A stretch of DNA of 64,000 nucleotides from assembly GCF_014356525.2 (NCBI RefSeq), contig NC_052505.1, forward strand, positions 26,350,549 to 26,414,548. Reading direction: 5' to 3'. Positions 37,501-43,970 of the stretch are shown here, in pieces. This DNA is from Nilaparvata lugens. Taxonomy: Eukaryota; Arthropoda; Insecta; Hemiptera; Delphacidae. Every line of letters starts with the position of its first letter. The stretch's first letter is position 1. The notes beneath the pieces are model-generated. The model did no database searches, was not told the origin of the DNA, and saw only the letters and a list, made by a program, of their open reading frames with translations. Made by a program: the position numbers and the translations under genes.

Positions 37501-40500
37501 TATCTCAAACCGTTCAGAAGATATTCACATTATTAATCAATACCACTTATGTATTTCATTTCTGATATGCATGATATTGATTAATAATGAGAATATCTTC
37601 TGAACGGTTTGAGATAACGATATGCGGTTTTCGCCATCCATTTTTTCTTGAAATTTTGTATCGAAATCATGTATTGCATGACCACCTTCCTATTTAAAAA
37701 AATAAAGTTGCATTCATTATGGCGGATCCAAGATGGTGAACCATATTTTTAAAGTCATAGTAAAGTAGTATTTTCAATTTGAGTAGGATCCCTAATCACA
37801 CCCACCATCAAATTACCTTTGTGTATGAGATATGAAGCCGTTCTCGGACTTTTTTATCCCCTTTCTGCTTTGAATAGTATTGATTAATAATGTGAATATC
37901 TTCTAAACGGTTTGATATATCGATATGTGGTTTTCGCCAGTCATTTTTTCTTGAAATTCCTCATCGAAATCATGTATCGCATGACCACCTTCCTATTTAA
38001 AAAAATAAAGTTGCATTCAATATGGCGGACCAGATTTTTGAACTTATGGTCAAGTAGTATTTTCAATTTGCGTAGGATCCCCAATCATAACCTTTGTGTA
38101 TGAGATATTAAGCCGTTCTCGGACTTTTCGCCCATTCTGTATAGTACCGTAAAACGGGGTTACTTAAGCCTACAGGGTAACAAAAGCCATTTTGCAAGGT
38201 AAATTTCAAGAGCCCATGTTGGTAACACTGATTTCAGAAATCCTGGATGTTCATAGATCTATGAGTTGGAAATTGTACAAACTTCAAGCTGATGCAAAAA
38301 AAAAATTACTGAGATTTGAAGTAAAGCATTAAAAAATTTTATTATTTGGAGGAAATTTGTACCAAATTTTATACCCATCATAACTTTATTTGTCCATCCC
38401 AGTCTGTTCTCTTTCAAGTTTAGTAACTATTTCGAAACATAACCTTAATTGTCTGTCTAGATGATGCATCAGTTAGCTCTCCAATTTTGAGGTTATTTTT
38501 TTCCTGATGCTTCTCTTTTCTCAGCTGGTCTGTCTACGGGGTAACAAAAGCCACAAGAAAAGTCACACTTTTTTGTATGAGTTGAAATGATCATTTATGG
38601 TAATCTAGAAAATGTAAATAATTCTTCAAACTATTATTTTTCTCATATAAAACATGAATTTTGTTTCTTTTAGTCTAGTGTATGGATTTAGTTGCTCCAG
38701 AAGTGTTAAACTTGAGCCAAAATCTCATTCATTCACTCATTTAATCTTAAAAATAAAAATTGTATTTTTTTCTCCATTAAATTCAGTTTTTTAAACATGA
38801 ATATTGTTTCTCTTAGTCTAGTGTATGGAATTAGTTACCCCAGGAGTATTCAACTTGAGCCAAACATTCATTCAACATACCTGGTTTTTGTTACCCCATT
38901 CCAGGGGGAAACTTAGACCACCATGTTTTTTATATTTTTTCAGGTGAAAAATTGTTCAAATAATTTTTTTATTACATGAAACAACAAGTCAAGATACAGA
39001 CCCAAGTTTTGCACTAAGTTTCAAATCTGTAAATTGATTGGTCTAGATTCACCAGGTGTTTGAATTTTAAAAGTGGCCTAAGTAACCCCGTTTTACGGTA
39101 TGAATATCATTCATACTGAAGCTTACTTGATTGCTAAATTGAAGATAACTCTTTACGATCAAGTCATATAATAATTTAAAATGAATATACTTGATTTATT
39201 TTGATTTCAATATAGTAATTTATTTTTTGGAACCCCATAAATAATTTTAATTTATGATAATAGACCTATTATAACAGAATGACTCTGAATTCACTGAATA
39301 ATACAGCAAATTAATATAGGAAGTATTGAATCGGTATGAAAGTATACAATTTTTACATGGTTGATGATCCTGTTAATGCAATGAGTAGTGGTGTATTTGA
39401 ATAGAGAATTGTATAAAGTTATTGCAATTCTTACCCGCAAAAATTCATGTGCAAGTAGAAAGATATGTATAGTTCATTTTTGTTGGTAATAAATATAGTA
39501 AACATACATGCATTAGAGAAGAATATGGATAACAAACCTCTTCATCACTCAACACATTCTCAACAAAGTAAAATATAGATTCCATCCGGAATATTGCAAC
39601 TGTCAACGTGACAGTTCTGTCAGTTTACCAGAGCTGCACATCTACAAGCTGGTGAATCATTGAGTCATGTCCAATTTTCAAAGGTTTTAGATACAGCCAA
39701 CTCTTAAAACTATTAATACAATCGGAATAAAATTAAGAATTTATCAATTTATGTTAAAAGAATCTATAATCTACAAACAAATTTGCAAGTCGTAATTTGC
39801 GTTTAGTTGAAGTTAGAAATATTTTACTGAATTGAATTTATTGCCAAAAAAATATTATAGTACAATAACGACAGTGAATTTGTCAAAAAAATATAGTTGT
39901 AAAAAATTCAATGGTATGAAAATAGAAAATTACTTTAAGAGATAGATAATCAGATTTAATGCAAAGAAATATTCAAAATAACAGCAGATATATCTACTAA
40001 AATATAAATTGTAGAATAATGGAATGTTGATTTTCAAAGTACAGTCCTACATGGCAGAATTTCGTGAATGAATTGAATAAAAGAGTAAGTAATGAAACTC
40101 ATTCATGAATTTGAAAGACCATGAAGTCAGCGTGGAGTTTCTTGTTGGTGCGAGAAAGAGAAGCAAGTTGTGAGTAACAAAGGTGCATTATTAAAATGAG
40201 AATTATTTCCTTGAAAAGTGTTTTTCCATTTATGCTTTTCAAATCACATGACACTATTGAGCAGCCGGTGTGGCGGTTGGAATACTTTTGATGTAAATTA
40301 GACGAGTTTTGCTAGCGATTACCAACTCACAAGAGCAACATGCAACTGATCCCCACCCACAATCAATAACCCACTCCACTACTAGTTTAGACCACTGGTC
40401 AGCAAGAAAAAACTGAAGGTTACAGTCTTTGTGACTTAATCAATAAAGCTCGGTAATTCTTAATCTCTTGACCTTCACTGAAGAACCGCGCATTGAAGTT

Positions 40501-43354
40501 TCAGTGAAACTGCTTGAATACTAATCTTTGCACGGAGTTTTGAATTCTATAAACAAAAGAGAACATTTGATGTAATCAATATTTATCCGAATATCCATAA
40601 GTAATAAAATTGACAAAGACATCTTTGTGTTGAACAAAACAAGATTTTTGAGTTTATCAATCACATATAACATTTAAATAAAGGGAATCCACCCAATTCC
40701 AATATAAAAAGTACGTCACAGTAGAAAAACGTTTTACAAAAATGAATGACTGTCGACTATACCAATGTTATAGGCCCAGTTGCAGAAATGTCTGTTGAAT
40801 TTTAACGGTGATTAAATGTCACGATAACCAATCAAAAAAGCCTTTTTATCAAAGAAGCTTCAAATTATTATATAAAGTAATAATACTAAATTCTTCTTAT
40901 AAAAGCACATTATTATCAAAGAAGCCTTCTCTGATTGATTCTCGTGGAATTTAATCCCTGTTAGGAGTTAACATACGTTTGTGCAACTGGGCCTGAAAAA
41001 TGTTATATTGTTGACGCATTACAGTTCAGATTCACTAAAGTTTGAGATTATCCAGGAAACAGAGGATGATAAAATATATTTACATATCTCAAATACGGTA
41101 TTCATGAGTAGACTTTGAGAATGTGAATAATTATTGTTGTATTGATAAGTGGAGTATTAAATACGTAGACCCGGTTGTTTCCTGCCCGTCCTATAATTTG
41201 TAAAATAATCATTGAGAGGGCCATAATGTTGCAGATGATAAGGCACCAGCATGGTATGGCCTGTTGAGAAATATGCAGCATGAGTCCAAAAAACAACAAC
41301 TGCACTGTTCTTGAAAGGCTGGATTCATAGAGCCTTTGAGGAGCAATTGATCGAATTCAAAACTGTACTAAACTATACTAATTGTACTAAACTGTACTAA
41401 TACAAAACTGAATTCAATAGTAGCATATATTGTGTCTCATACCATCCTGTTGGATAAGCTCTCCAGATGCAGTTTCAGCTCATCCAGAATTAAGAATGAA
41501 GTTTGTTAGAAGATGAATTGAAGAGCTGAAAGCAGTTGTTTCTTTGATGAGAAGGGGAAACACGTGTTTCATGATGTACCAAAGGGATCAGTACTTGGAC
41601 CACTGTTCTTCTAAATTATGATGAACTTTCATTGTGACTGGTAAATGGAAGCCTGCTGTAATCAGATGATACCACAATTTGACAATTGATGGTAAAGGCT
41701 ATATGTGATGCAACCACAGAAGCAACATTAAGAGGACAACTTTTGCTTCATAGGATAGAGGATTTTTCCAAGTAGATAGAATGCTTCTCAGTTCTTGAAA
41801 AAGAACTAAGGTCAGCGATATGATGATTGTTCTTGATAGCACAAGTCTGGATCAAACACCTGTAGACACCTTGGTTTTAGGATTAATCCAAAGTAAATAA
41901 TATGGGATACAAAGCCATCATCTTGGAGTATGTAAAAATCTGCCAAGAGTCATATACCTATTTAGGAAATTGAGAAGGTTTTTGGAAATGAGAAAAAAAT
42001 GTTGATATTATGCCATGCTGTAGTTGGTAGTCACATATTTCATGATATTCTGATCTGGGGCCATCCACTCAATGTAAGCAGCATTTTCCTACTCCAAAAG
42101 AATGCACTTACGTGTTATTACCTACTGCAAGTGTAATAAACATTGCCGGCTTACAGTCCGCATATTATAAATAAATAATCATTTTATTGCATTCTCTTAA
42201 ATATCTAAATTTTTTAACTAAAATCAAATACAAGTTTTATGAATAATATATTGCTACAAACAATGCTCTTTGTGTAATAATCAGCGTCTGCTGGGTTATC
42301 CTTTACCAAGGATGGAATGAGGTTGGTTTCTTCTTTTTCCATTTGTAGGTTTTTTCAACATTATTTGTAGAGCCATACTTCCTTGTTTCCATTCACTCCC
42401 ACCCCTTCCATTCTCTTACAACTTGTGCCACAACTTGTTGCTCCGTCGCATACTCTACTGGATTCCTAACCTTATTTATATAAAGGCTGCCCTCTGCTTA
42501 TTCTAAAAGTGAAGGGTTGCCAGTCCAGAATCCTTTTCTCTATTATATTATCTTTCCCAAATCTTCCATTCTTGTTAGAATTCTTACCATGATTTTGTTT
42601 TCCTGTCTGTTCGCTTAATTACTCCTATCAAAATTCTAGCGATTGCTCTCACAGTAGTTCGAAGTTTTCTAATTATCTTTTGGTTGAGAGTCCACGTTTT
42701 ACGAGTGGAGAGTTAGAGAGTCCACGAGGTCATAGGCCTAGGCCTAAAGCATTGCACATAGGATATGGGTCTGTACTAACTTCATCTTGCTGTCCATACA
42801 AATTCTAGATAGTACTAGATGTACTTTTTGAACAAAGACCAACCTATCGCAACTTTCGTAATTTTGCCCCATTGTTAGTTTCTTCCTATTTTCTGTTACA
42901 GGTAAATAAAGTGGTCCTATTGTTAGTTTCTTCCTATTTTCTGTTACAGGTAAATAAAGTGGTCTACTTCCTCTATTTTACCTTCTTCAATTTCAAATCC
43001 TCTTTCAATCTCTCTACATCTACAAATTAAGTCATTCAAATACAGTAGCCTACCTTGAGTTAAAGGATCAATAATACTTTCAAATCGATAAAACAATAAC
43101 AATTCGAAGTGATCAATAGAAGAGCAAGGTTAAAGTAACGTACAAATAAATTTTTATTACAAAAATGAATCTAAGTTTAGGCTTTCTTAATTTCTGAATT
43201 TCTTAACAAAATATCCTTTTAACTTAAACTTAGGCATACGCCAAGTACTTACCAATTTCAAGCGTTGCTGCTTATAATTTATTTCCTTTCTTGCTTCTGA
43301 AATTTTTTGATTTCTTTCTAAAATGAATTTATCTAAATCTGAAGAATTGAGCAT
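10349..43354 (-). CDS. CSPP1-like centrosome/spindle-pole coiled-coil protein (gene span, 7 exons)
   Basis: Seven exons join without a frame break: 43354-43253, 35198-34638, 28416-28294, 25918-25822, 15926-15712, 13692-13282, 10531-10349. Introns all begin GT and end AG. The phases match (0,0,0,1,0,0), giving about 563 residues. The N-terminus 'DLDKFILERNQ', the charged coiled coil 'YREELKKQIEERQKLEAE' and the C-terminal 'LTQLSSFRRQLQ' resemble vertebrate CSPP1 (centrosome and spindle pole-associated protein 1), a microtubule-lumen and cilium-linked protein. The vertebrate protein is longer, so exons may be missing between the first two (intron 1 is 8 kb). The introns hold most of the repeats in 10-43 kb. 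Family identity is from memory of motifs; the exon chain is seen directly. A CCDC66-like coiled-coil protein is the main alternative. Confidence 0.6.
11166..12120. mobile_element. Possible TIR element (ATTTTTCCTCCACCT ends)
   Basis: ATTTTTCCTCCACCT at 11166-11180 and its exact complement at 12106-12120 bound 955 bp. GC-rich 'CTCCCTGAGGGA'-like motifs recur near both ends. No ORF is seen. The TIR is short, so chance or a more complex origin is possible. Confidence 0.45.
11238..11589. mobile_element. Harbinger-like MITE nested in the 11.2-12.1 kb element
   Basis: The 20-bp ends TAGGGGTATTCACAATGTTG and their exact reverse complement bound 352 bp. A possible 3-bp target duplication (ATT) flanks AGGGG...CCCCT. 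A 3-bp duplication is characteristic of PIF/Harbinger. No coding capacity is seen. The interior has several degenerate 'TTAGCTAGCTA' repeats. Confidence 0.7.
12133..12271. repeat. Direct repeat, left copy (~140 bp)
   Basis: This stretch, from ATGTGTGTTGCATGATAAAC to GCAAACACGGA, recurs at 12843-12984 with only a few changes. The two copies are 710 bp apart in the same orientation. They may be a segmental duplication or the ends of a deleted element. No TG...CA boundary or target duplication was found. Confidence 0.85.
12843..12984. repeat. Direct repeat, right copy (~140 bp)
   Basis: Second copy of the 12133-12271 sequence, nearly identical. The copies differ by small indels near 'CATAAGTATAATC' and 'CGGACATAAG'. 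Confidence 0.85.
13282..13692 (-). CDS. CSPP1-like gene, exon 6
   Basis: Acceptor TTTTGTTTGTACAG, donor CAG|GTTAGT. 137 codons, phase 0 to 0. It begins 'RHIQDDVLRQRLADIQQ', continuing the charged helix of the previous exon, then becomes Pro/Ala/Arg-rich and probably disordered ('APLPPPLPPSPR'). It is notably more GC-rich than the other exons of the gene. Plus-strand ORFs over the same bases are shadows. Confidence 0.75.
13693..15711 (-). other. CSPP1-like intron 5, nothing recognised
   Basis: AT-rich intron. A short (AG)n run lies at about 14221-14238. No repeat family or RNA gene was identified. Confidence 0.5.
15712..15926 (-). CDS. CSPP1-like gene, exon 5 (coiled coil)
   Basis: Acceptor GATGTTTCAG, donor CGG|GTAATT. 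The first two bases complete a Val codon begun in exon 4, then 71 codons follow. It encodes one long Glu/Lys/Arg-rich helix, 'YREELKKQIEERQKLEAE' onward, the best family signature in the gene. Confidence 0.82.
16006..16225. repeat. Direct duplication, ~100 bp, two copies
   Basis: 'TCATAGCTCGAGATATCTTG' to 'TTTACTGTAAATCAATTGAT' occurs at 16011-16115 and again at 16131-16225. The second copy lacks the inner 'AATAACTAGCTTAAGC'. Confidence 0.85.
16930..17945 (+). pseudogene. RTE-like LINE reverse transcriptase, C-terminal two thirds, decayed
   Basis: Translation gives 'LKIYSRILERRLR', 'EEQAAFRRDRQTSDHIFT', a TGA stop near 17078, 'FLDLKAAFDTVPREYLW' (RT motif A) and 'GVKQGDSLSPLLF' (motif B). 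After a frameshift near 17395 comes 'INADDIALIS', where motif C has Asn in place of the usual Tyr. Then follow 'FEYLGTVISTDGKVDEEINN', 'LMYGTECLTLLDKHKSRI' and 'GKTRRDRVRNGVIRDTL'. These blocks are typical of RTE/R4-group LINEs. The N-terminus and the 3' end are absent. The ORF downstream of 17945 reads into unrelated sequence. Confidence 0.9.
20015..20690. repeat. Hexamer-based minisatellite (CCAATG / CCxGCG units)
   Basis: About 670 bp built of 6-bp steps such as GCCAAT, GCCTGC, GCCAAA and GCTGAT, organised in 18-42 bp higher-order units. Because the unit is a multiple of three, one frame stays open as Met-Pro-x-Pro dipeptides, giving two out-of-register ORFs of 126 and 104 codons. The array starts as CTACGCCAATAT repeats near 20015. 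Confidence 0.9.
21033..21235. repeat. 64-bp tandem repeat, just over 3 copies
   Basis: A unit beginning 'GTATGCAGCCGTCTACTACA' and ending 'CACCTGTATCGAGTTTG' is repeated with exact or near-exact copies. The last copy decays after 'CAGTCGACTACAAG'. Confidence 0.9.
22650..23962 (-). pseudogene. RTE-like LINE: endonuclease end plus start of reverse transcriptase
   Basis: One minus-strand frame runs from 23962 to 22650, broken only by a TAG at about 23474. It begins inside an apurinic-type endonuclease (EEP) domain: 'FYSALQETVDKARQYAKH', 'GDWNARVGN', 'AIDYFV' and 'STEHKLLI' are the catalytic Asp/Asn and terminal His blocks. A Lys/Glu-rich linker follows, then the RT finger region 'AIECMKLGKAAGYDGITPELI' and 'PIHKKGSSVQCENYR'. 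The LINE ends abruptly at a (TA)n run, just where the plus-strand fragment at 16.9 kb begins. Confidence 0.9.
24350..25090 (+). promoter_or_regulatory. GC-rich TATA-containing island, possible solo LTR or promoter
   Basis: A GC-rich block in AT-rich intron. TATATAAA at 24487-24494 is followed about 25-30 bp later by CCACAGCATTCTG, the right spacing for a transcription start. The array of 47-bp repeats begins just downstream. This arrangement would fit the U3/R part of an LTR or a non-LTR promoter, but no matching partner LTR, gag or pol is near and the borders are unclear. Confidence 0.4.
24549..25044. repeat. 47-bp minisatellite, ~11 copies
   Basis: Core 'CAGCGGCCCGTTGGCTGCCG' recurs at about 46-48 bp spacing (near 24550, 24597, 24645, 24692, 24737, 24785, 24833, 24881, 24926, 24973, 25020). 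A pyrimidine-rich spacer 'TCCCTAACCTTCCATCCTCC' varies between copies. Long plus-strand ORFs here are repeat artefacts. Confidence 0.95.
25822..25918 (-). CDS. CSPP1-like gene, exon 4
   Basis: Acceptor TTCCTTGAAATGCAG, donor AAGAG|GTAATA. 97 bp, phase 0 to 1. Encodes 'EPDDYRVMRGGLSLPTSPEY' and a Ser/Arg-rich end, likely disordered. The single base left over pairs with the TG that opens exon 5. Confidence 0.75.
26397..27165 (+). mobile_element. Dispersed repeat family R1, copy B
   Basis: Starts with the arm AATCTGGTGTGGCGCACTCA and 'CAACTTTCCTTGCCGTTATG', and ends near 'GGGCAAGGAAAGT', a short complement of the start. The interior matches copy A (3220-3735) in reverse orientation. It has an embedded (CA)n run (26988-27030) where copy A has (TG)n. 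No ORF is seen. Confidence 0.7.
27389..28160 (+). mobile_element. Internally deleted mariner-like transposon
   Basis: Ends are inverted repeats of about 28 bp: 'TACGAGGGTGATTTTTTCAA' on the left, and the complement of 'TTGAAAAATGACCCTCGTCG' on the right, both followed inward by 'CCTCCGA'. TA bases abut each end. On the plus strand, 27980-28061 reads 'HWYDKCINLLGDYIEE' and then TAG, which is the characteristic extreme C-terminus of mariner transposases. The catalytic DD34D region and most of the N-terminus are gone, so it is non-autonomous. Confidence 0.82.
28294..28416 (-). CDS. CSPP1-like gene, exon 3
   Basis: Acceptor TATTTGCTACAG, strong donor CTG|GTGAGTG. 41 codons, phase 0 to 0, with 'ISYCSHDMVCLKDSATQTDD'. 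The frame stays open past the donor to a stop at 28225, so an unspliced read-through end is possible. Exons on both sides match in phase. Confidence 0.65.
29082..29087 (-). terminator. Candidate poly(A) signal AATAAA of the nested PHD gene
   Basis: AATAAA lies about 160 nt after the stop of the PHD ORF on the same strand, a suitable distance for a short 3' UTR. Confidence 0.5.
29246..30334 (-). CDS. Single-exon protein with three PHD-like zinc fingers and a coiled coil
   Basis: 362 codons, ATG start. Three Cys/His clusters of PHD spacing follow each other: residues about 5-57 (CGGC...C-x3-C...HLEC...CTKC), 62-110 and 115-165. The third reads 'KCRVCDKPF' to 'WVCFPC'. PHD fingers bind histone tails or act as protein-interaction modules. 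A heptad-rich coiled coil spans about 180-260. The tail is basic, then Ser-rich. Tandem PHD plus coiled coil is also found in ORF1 proteins of some LINEs and in FP25-type proteins derived from them, so a domesticated retroelement ORF1 or retrogene is plausible. It lies inside an intron of the CSPP1-like gene on the same strand. A consensus GTAAGT after codon 347 (29293-29288) could splice it in frame to exon 3 of that gene. Confidence 0.75.
   Translation of the reverse strand: MSAVCGGCEKPLTADEKTLKCSGYCDHLYHLECASVSPADFEKITAEKKSAWQCTKCVNQKCSVCTKLIGQTESKIRCSGLCNRNFHVHCSGYKKLLGAADEKWQCVSCFDGPKCRVCDKPFKRRDKKILCTGVCQRFYHLSCLDIPVEAFEEQWSGKEDSWVCFPCQENTNKSVSIDSGKLDEKEKLKRDNKMLRSELKSINEVLVSLSTELVEQRRLVKEAESEVLNLSEAILVKQEEIVELHEALKSVGIKMNDRMKKASNNQIPLLKNNLNSQSNEKDGLFQEKKIHFNESNTNSVLTQTPKRYRQNYRGMKNTHRSDVSNELCLKMPSDTVVLHVESTSDSHVSRQFVNSVNLIGVS
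34382..34570 (+). mobile_element. tRNA-derived SINE
   Basis: RNA polymerase III boxes are present: A box TAGCCGAGTTGACTAAGG (34390-34407) and B box GGTTCGAATCC in a perfect T-arm (GCGGG / CCCGC, 34443-34459). The acceptor ends do not pair and no CCA-adjacent stem forms, so it is not a working tRNA. A tail containing 'CATTACCCACGCACAAGC' matches the fragment at 714-835, confirming a dispersed family. It ends in an A-rich run. Confidence 0.82.
34638..35198 (-). CDS. CSPP1-like gene, exon 2
   Basis: Acceptor CTCCCTTTTGCAG, donor CAG|GTGAGA. 187 codons, phase 0 to 0. Starts 'EYSPIGADEKENSN'. The middle is basic ('FRRRKPPKELVLVNCRELEK'), and the end carries 'LEIDRLAKLFEGSEE' and 'ERIPSILKTPDH'. 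The last 300 bp exist again as an inverted decayed copy at 9556-9862. Confidence 0.75.
35735..35887. mobile_element. Hairpin MITE
   Basis: 'ATTATGGGAAAATTTTAGCT' ... 'ACAAAATGGCGGCA' is mirrored by 'TGCCGCCATTTTGT' ... 'AGCTGGAATTTTCCCAGAAT'. The arms of about 55 bp leave a loop of about 35 bp. The preceding 'GGTGTCCCAGGAAAAGGTTA' may belong to a larger element. Non-coding. Confidence 0.65.
36370..37266. mobile_element. TIR element E1, 27-bp perfect inverted ends
   Basis: The first 27 bp (TAGGGTAAACCAGCCCACGT...) are the exact reverse complement of the last 27 bp. Length is 897 bp. The terminal motif 'GCCCACGTTGGGACA' recurs inside as diverged direct and inverted copies (near 36580, 36600 and 36900). 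An 80-codon minus-strand ORF at 36977-37219 shows no known domain. The superfamily is uncertain. Confidence 0.8.
37278..38143. mobile_element. TIR element E2, three ~270-bp units in a palindromic layout
   Basis: The left end 'GGGTGAAAAGTCCGAGAACG' is complemented by the right end 'CGTTCTCGGACTTTTCGCCC'. A further inverted end occurs inside at 37833-37855. Unit 1 (37286-37540) is inverted relative to units 2 (37575-37855) and 3 (37880-38140). Shared blocks include 'CATGACCACCTTCCTATTTA' and 'AATATCTTCTGAACGGTTTG'. A fragment of one unit is also at 52790-52925. No convincing ORF. Confidence 0.75.
38145..39100. mobile_element. TIR element E3, 26-bp inverted ends
   Basis: 'TACCGTAAAACGGGGTTACT' (38145 onward) is complemented at 39075-39100 with one mismatch over 26 bp. 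Length is 956 bp. The interior repeats 'GGGTAACAAAAGCCA', plus a duplicated block ('TAGTCTAGTGTATGGA ... AACTTGAGCCAAA') at about 38670 and 38815. Non-coding. Confidence 0.8.
40772..40994. mobile_element. MITE, 'GGCCCAGTTGCA' family
   Basis: Ends AGGCCCAGTTGCA / TGCAACTGGGCCT are inverted. The inner parts contain 'AACCAATCA' and 'CTTCTCTGATTGATTCTCGT'. The same family is seen at 46702-46862 and, more decayed, at 50502-50642. Confidence 0.75.
41220..41900 (+). pseudogene. LINE reverse transcriptase fragment, heavily decayed
   Basis: The plus strand carries remnants of the same blocks as 44840-46130: 'GACTCATGC.. / ATGCAGCATGAGTC' and 'GCCTTTGAGGAGC', then 'VPKGSVLGPLFF' at about 41575-41610 (RT motif B neighbourhood), where a TAA follows. 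Multiple stops and frame changes make it non-functional. Confidence 0.6.
42360..42960 (-). pseudogene. LINE ORF2 C-terminal fragment
   Basis: The minus strand reads 'KTWTLNQKIIRKLRTTVRAI' followed by 'ARILIGVIKRTDRKTKSW'. This corresponds to the region after the RT ('ETWTL ... LRTTQRAMERAMLGI ... DRxxN') of many insect LINEs. Stops on both sides show decay. Confidence 0.55.
42858..42962. repeat. 53-bp perfect tandem duplication
   Basis: 'CATTGTTAGTTTCTTCCTAT' to 'GGTAAATAAAGTGGTC' occurs twice head to tail, almost without change, so the duplication is recent. Confidence 0.9.
43253..43354 (-). CDS. CSPP1-like gene, exon 1 (start codon)
   Basis: ATG followed by 34 codons, 'MLNSSDLDKFILERNQKISE' and then a Lys/Gln-rich helix, ending at the consensus donor TTG|GTAAGT in phase 0. 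The beginning resembles the 'xxLDEFIEEQKARL' start of CSPP1 proteins. No other ATG lies in frame just upstream before stops. Confidence 0.7.
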
Positions 43355-43932
43355 AGTTTATAAACGTAGCCTACTGTATTTCTAAAATGTTTTAATGAGC
43401 TTCTAGAGATAAATAAAAATAATACACCTAGGCCTACCTAAGTTATACAAAGAAGATAAGTTAACCTAAAAGTGGAAACTTTACTAGATACTTCAGTATT
43501 TCTACTCTATCGCTTATCACAGTAAATAATAATCGGCAATGTTCTGAAATTATATTTGTTTCTACAAGCTATCAACTAGAAATATTTTCTAAAACAATAC
43601 CAAACTTGAATATTTCTTGAAAGATTCATAAACATTTCAAAAAATGTCATCAACGGCTTCAACGACTTGGGAGCAGACGACAATAGTTTTAAAACATCGA
43701 TGTTGGTAGAACTAGTTATCGATAGCACGGTTGTATTATAGTCGATAGTCGATAGTCTCTATCAATAGTGTCATGTAAAGATTGTAAACACGTAAACAGT
43801 TGTTTCAGCTTGGTTATGACTGACTGTATTGATAACATTTAAATACTATTATTAGTTTCTGTAATTTCATATTTTCTATATGAATTTATTTGTTATCCAA
43901 TCATCTTATAACTTGAAACTGAAATAAATAGA
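43355..43932. promoter_or_regulatory. Shared divergent promoter (CSPP1-like / CNOT11)
   Basis: 578 bp separate two start codons pointing away from each other. It contains TATCGATA (43717-43724), the DRE site bound by DREF in insect housekeeping promoters. A cluster of related ATCGAT/TCGATAG half-sites follows at 43696-43757. No TATA box stands at a suitable place, as expected for this promoter class. Function is inferred from layout and motif. Confidence 0.65.
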
Positions 43933-43970
43933 ATGGCACTTTCTGTGAAAGCATTGACATCACTTTTGAG
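43933..43970 (+). CDS. CNOT11: CNOT11 exon 1
   Basis: ATG plus 12 codons and two bases, '[12 protein letters not shown]', donor GAG|GTAACT. Phase 2; the Ser codon is completed by the first T of exon 2. Confidence 0.85.

Larger units (their letters stand above)
35199..43252 (-). other. CSPP1-like intron 1 (8 kb), mostly transposons
   Basis: Contains MITEs at 35735 and 40772, three abutting TIR elements (36370-39100) and LINE fragments at 41220 and 42360. A possible 21-bp microexon (39558-39538, AATGTGTTGAGTGATGAAGAG ahead of GTTTGT, phase 0) could add 'NVLSDEE', but support is weak. 39101-40770 otherwise shows nothing. Confidence 0.5.

Noticed and set aside
39538..39601. Additional CSPP1-like exon
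   Set aside because: The longer version has a stop in the needed frame; only a 21-bp microexon would fit, too little to call.
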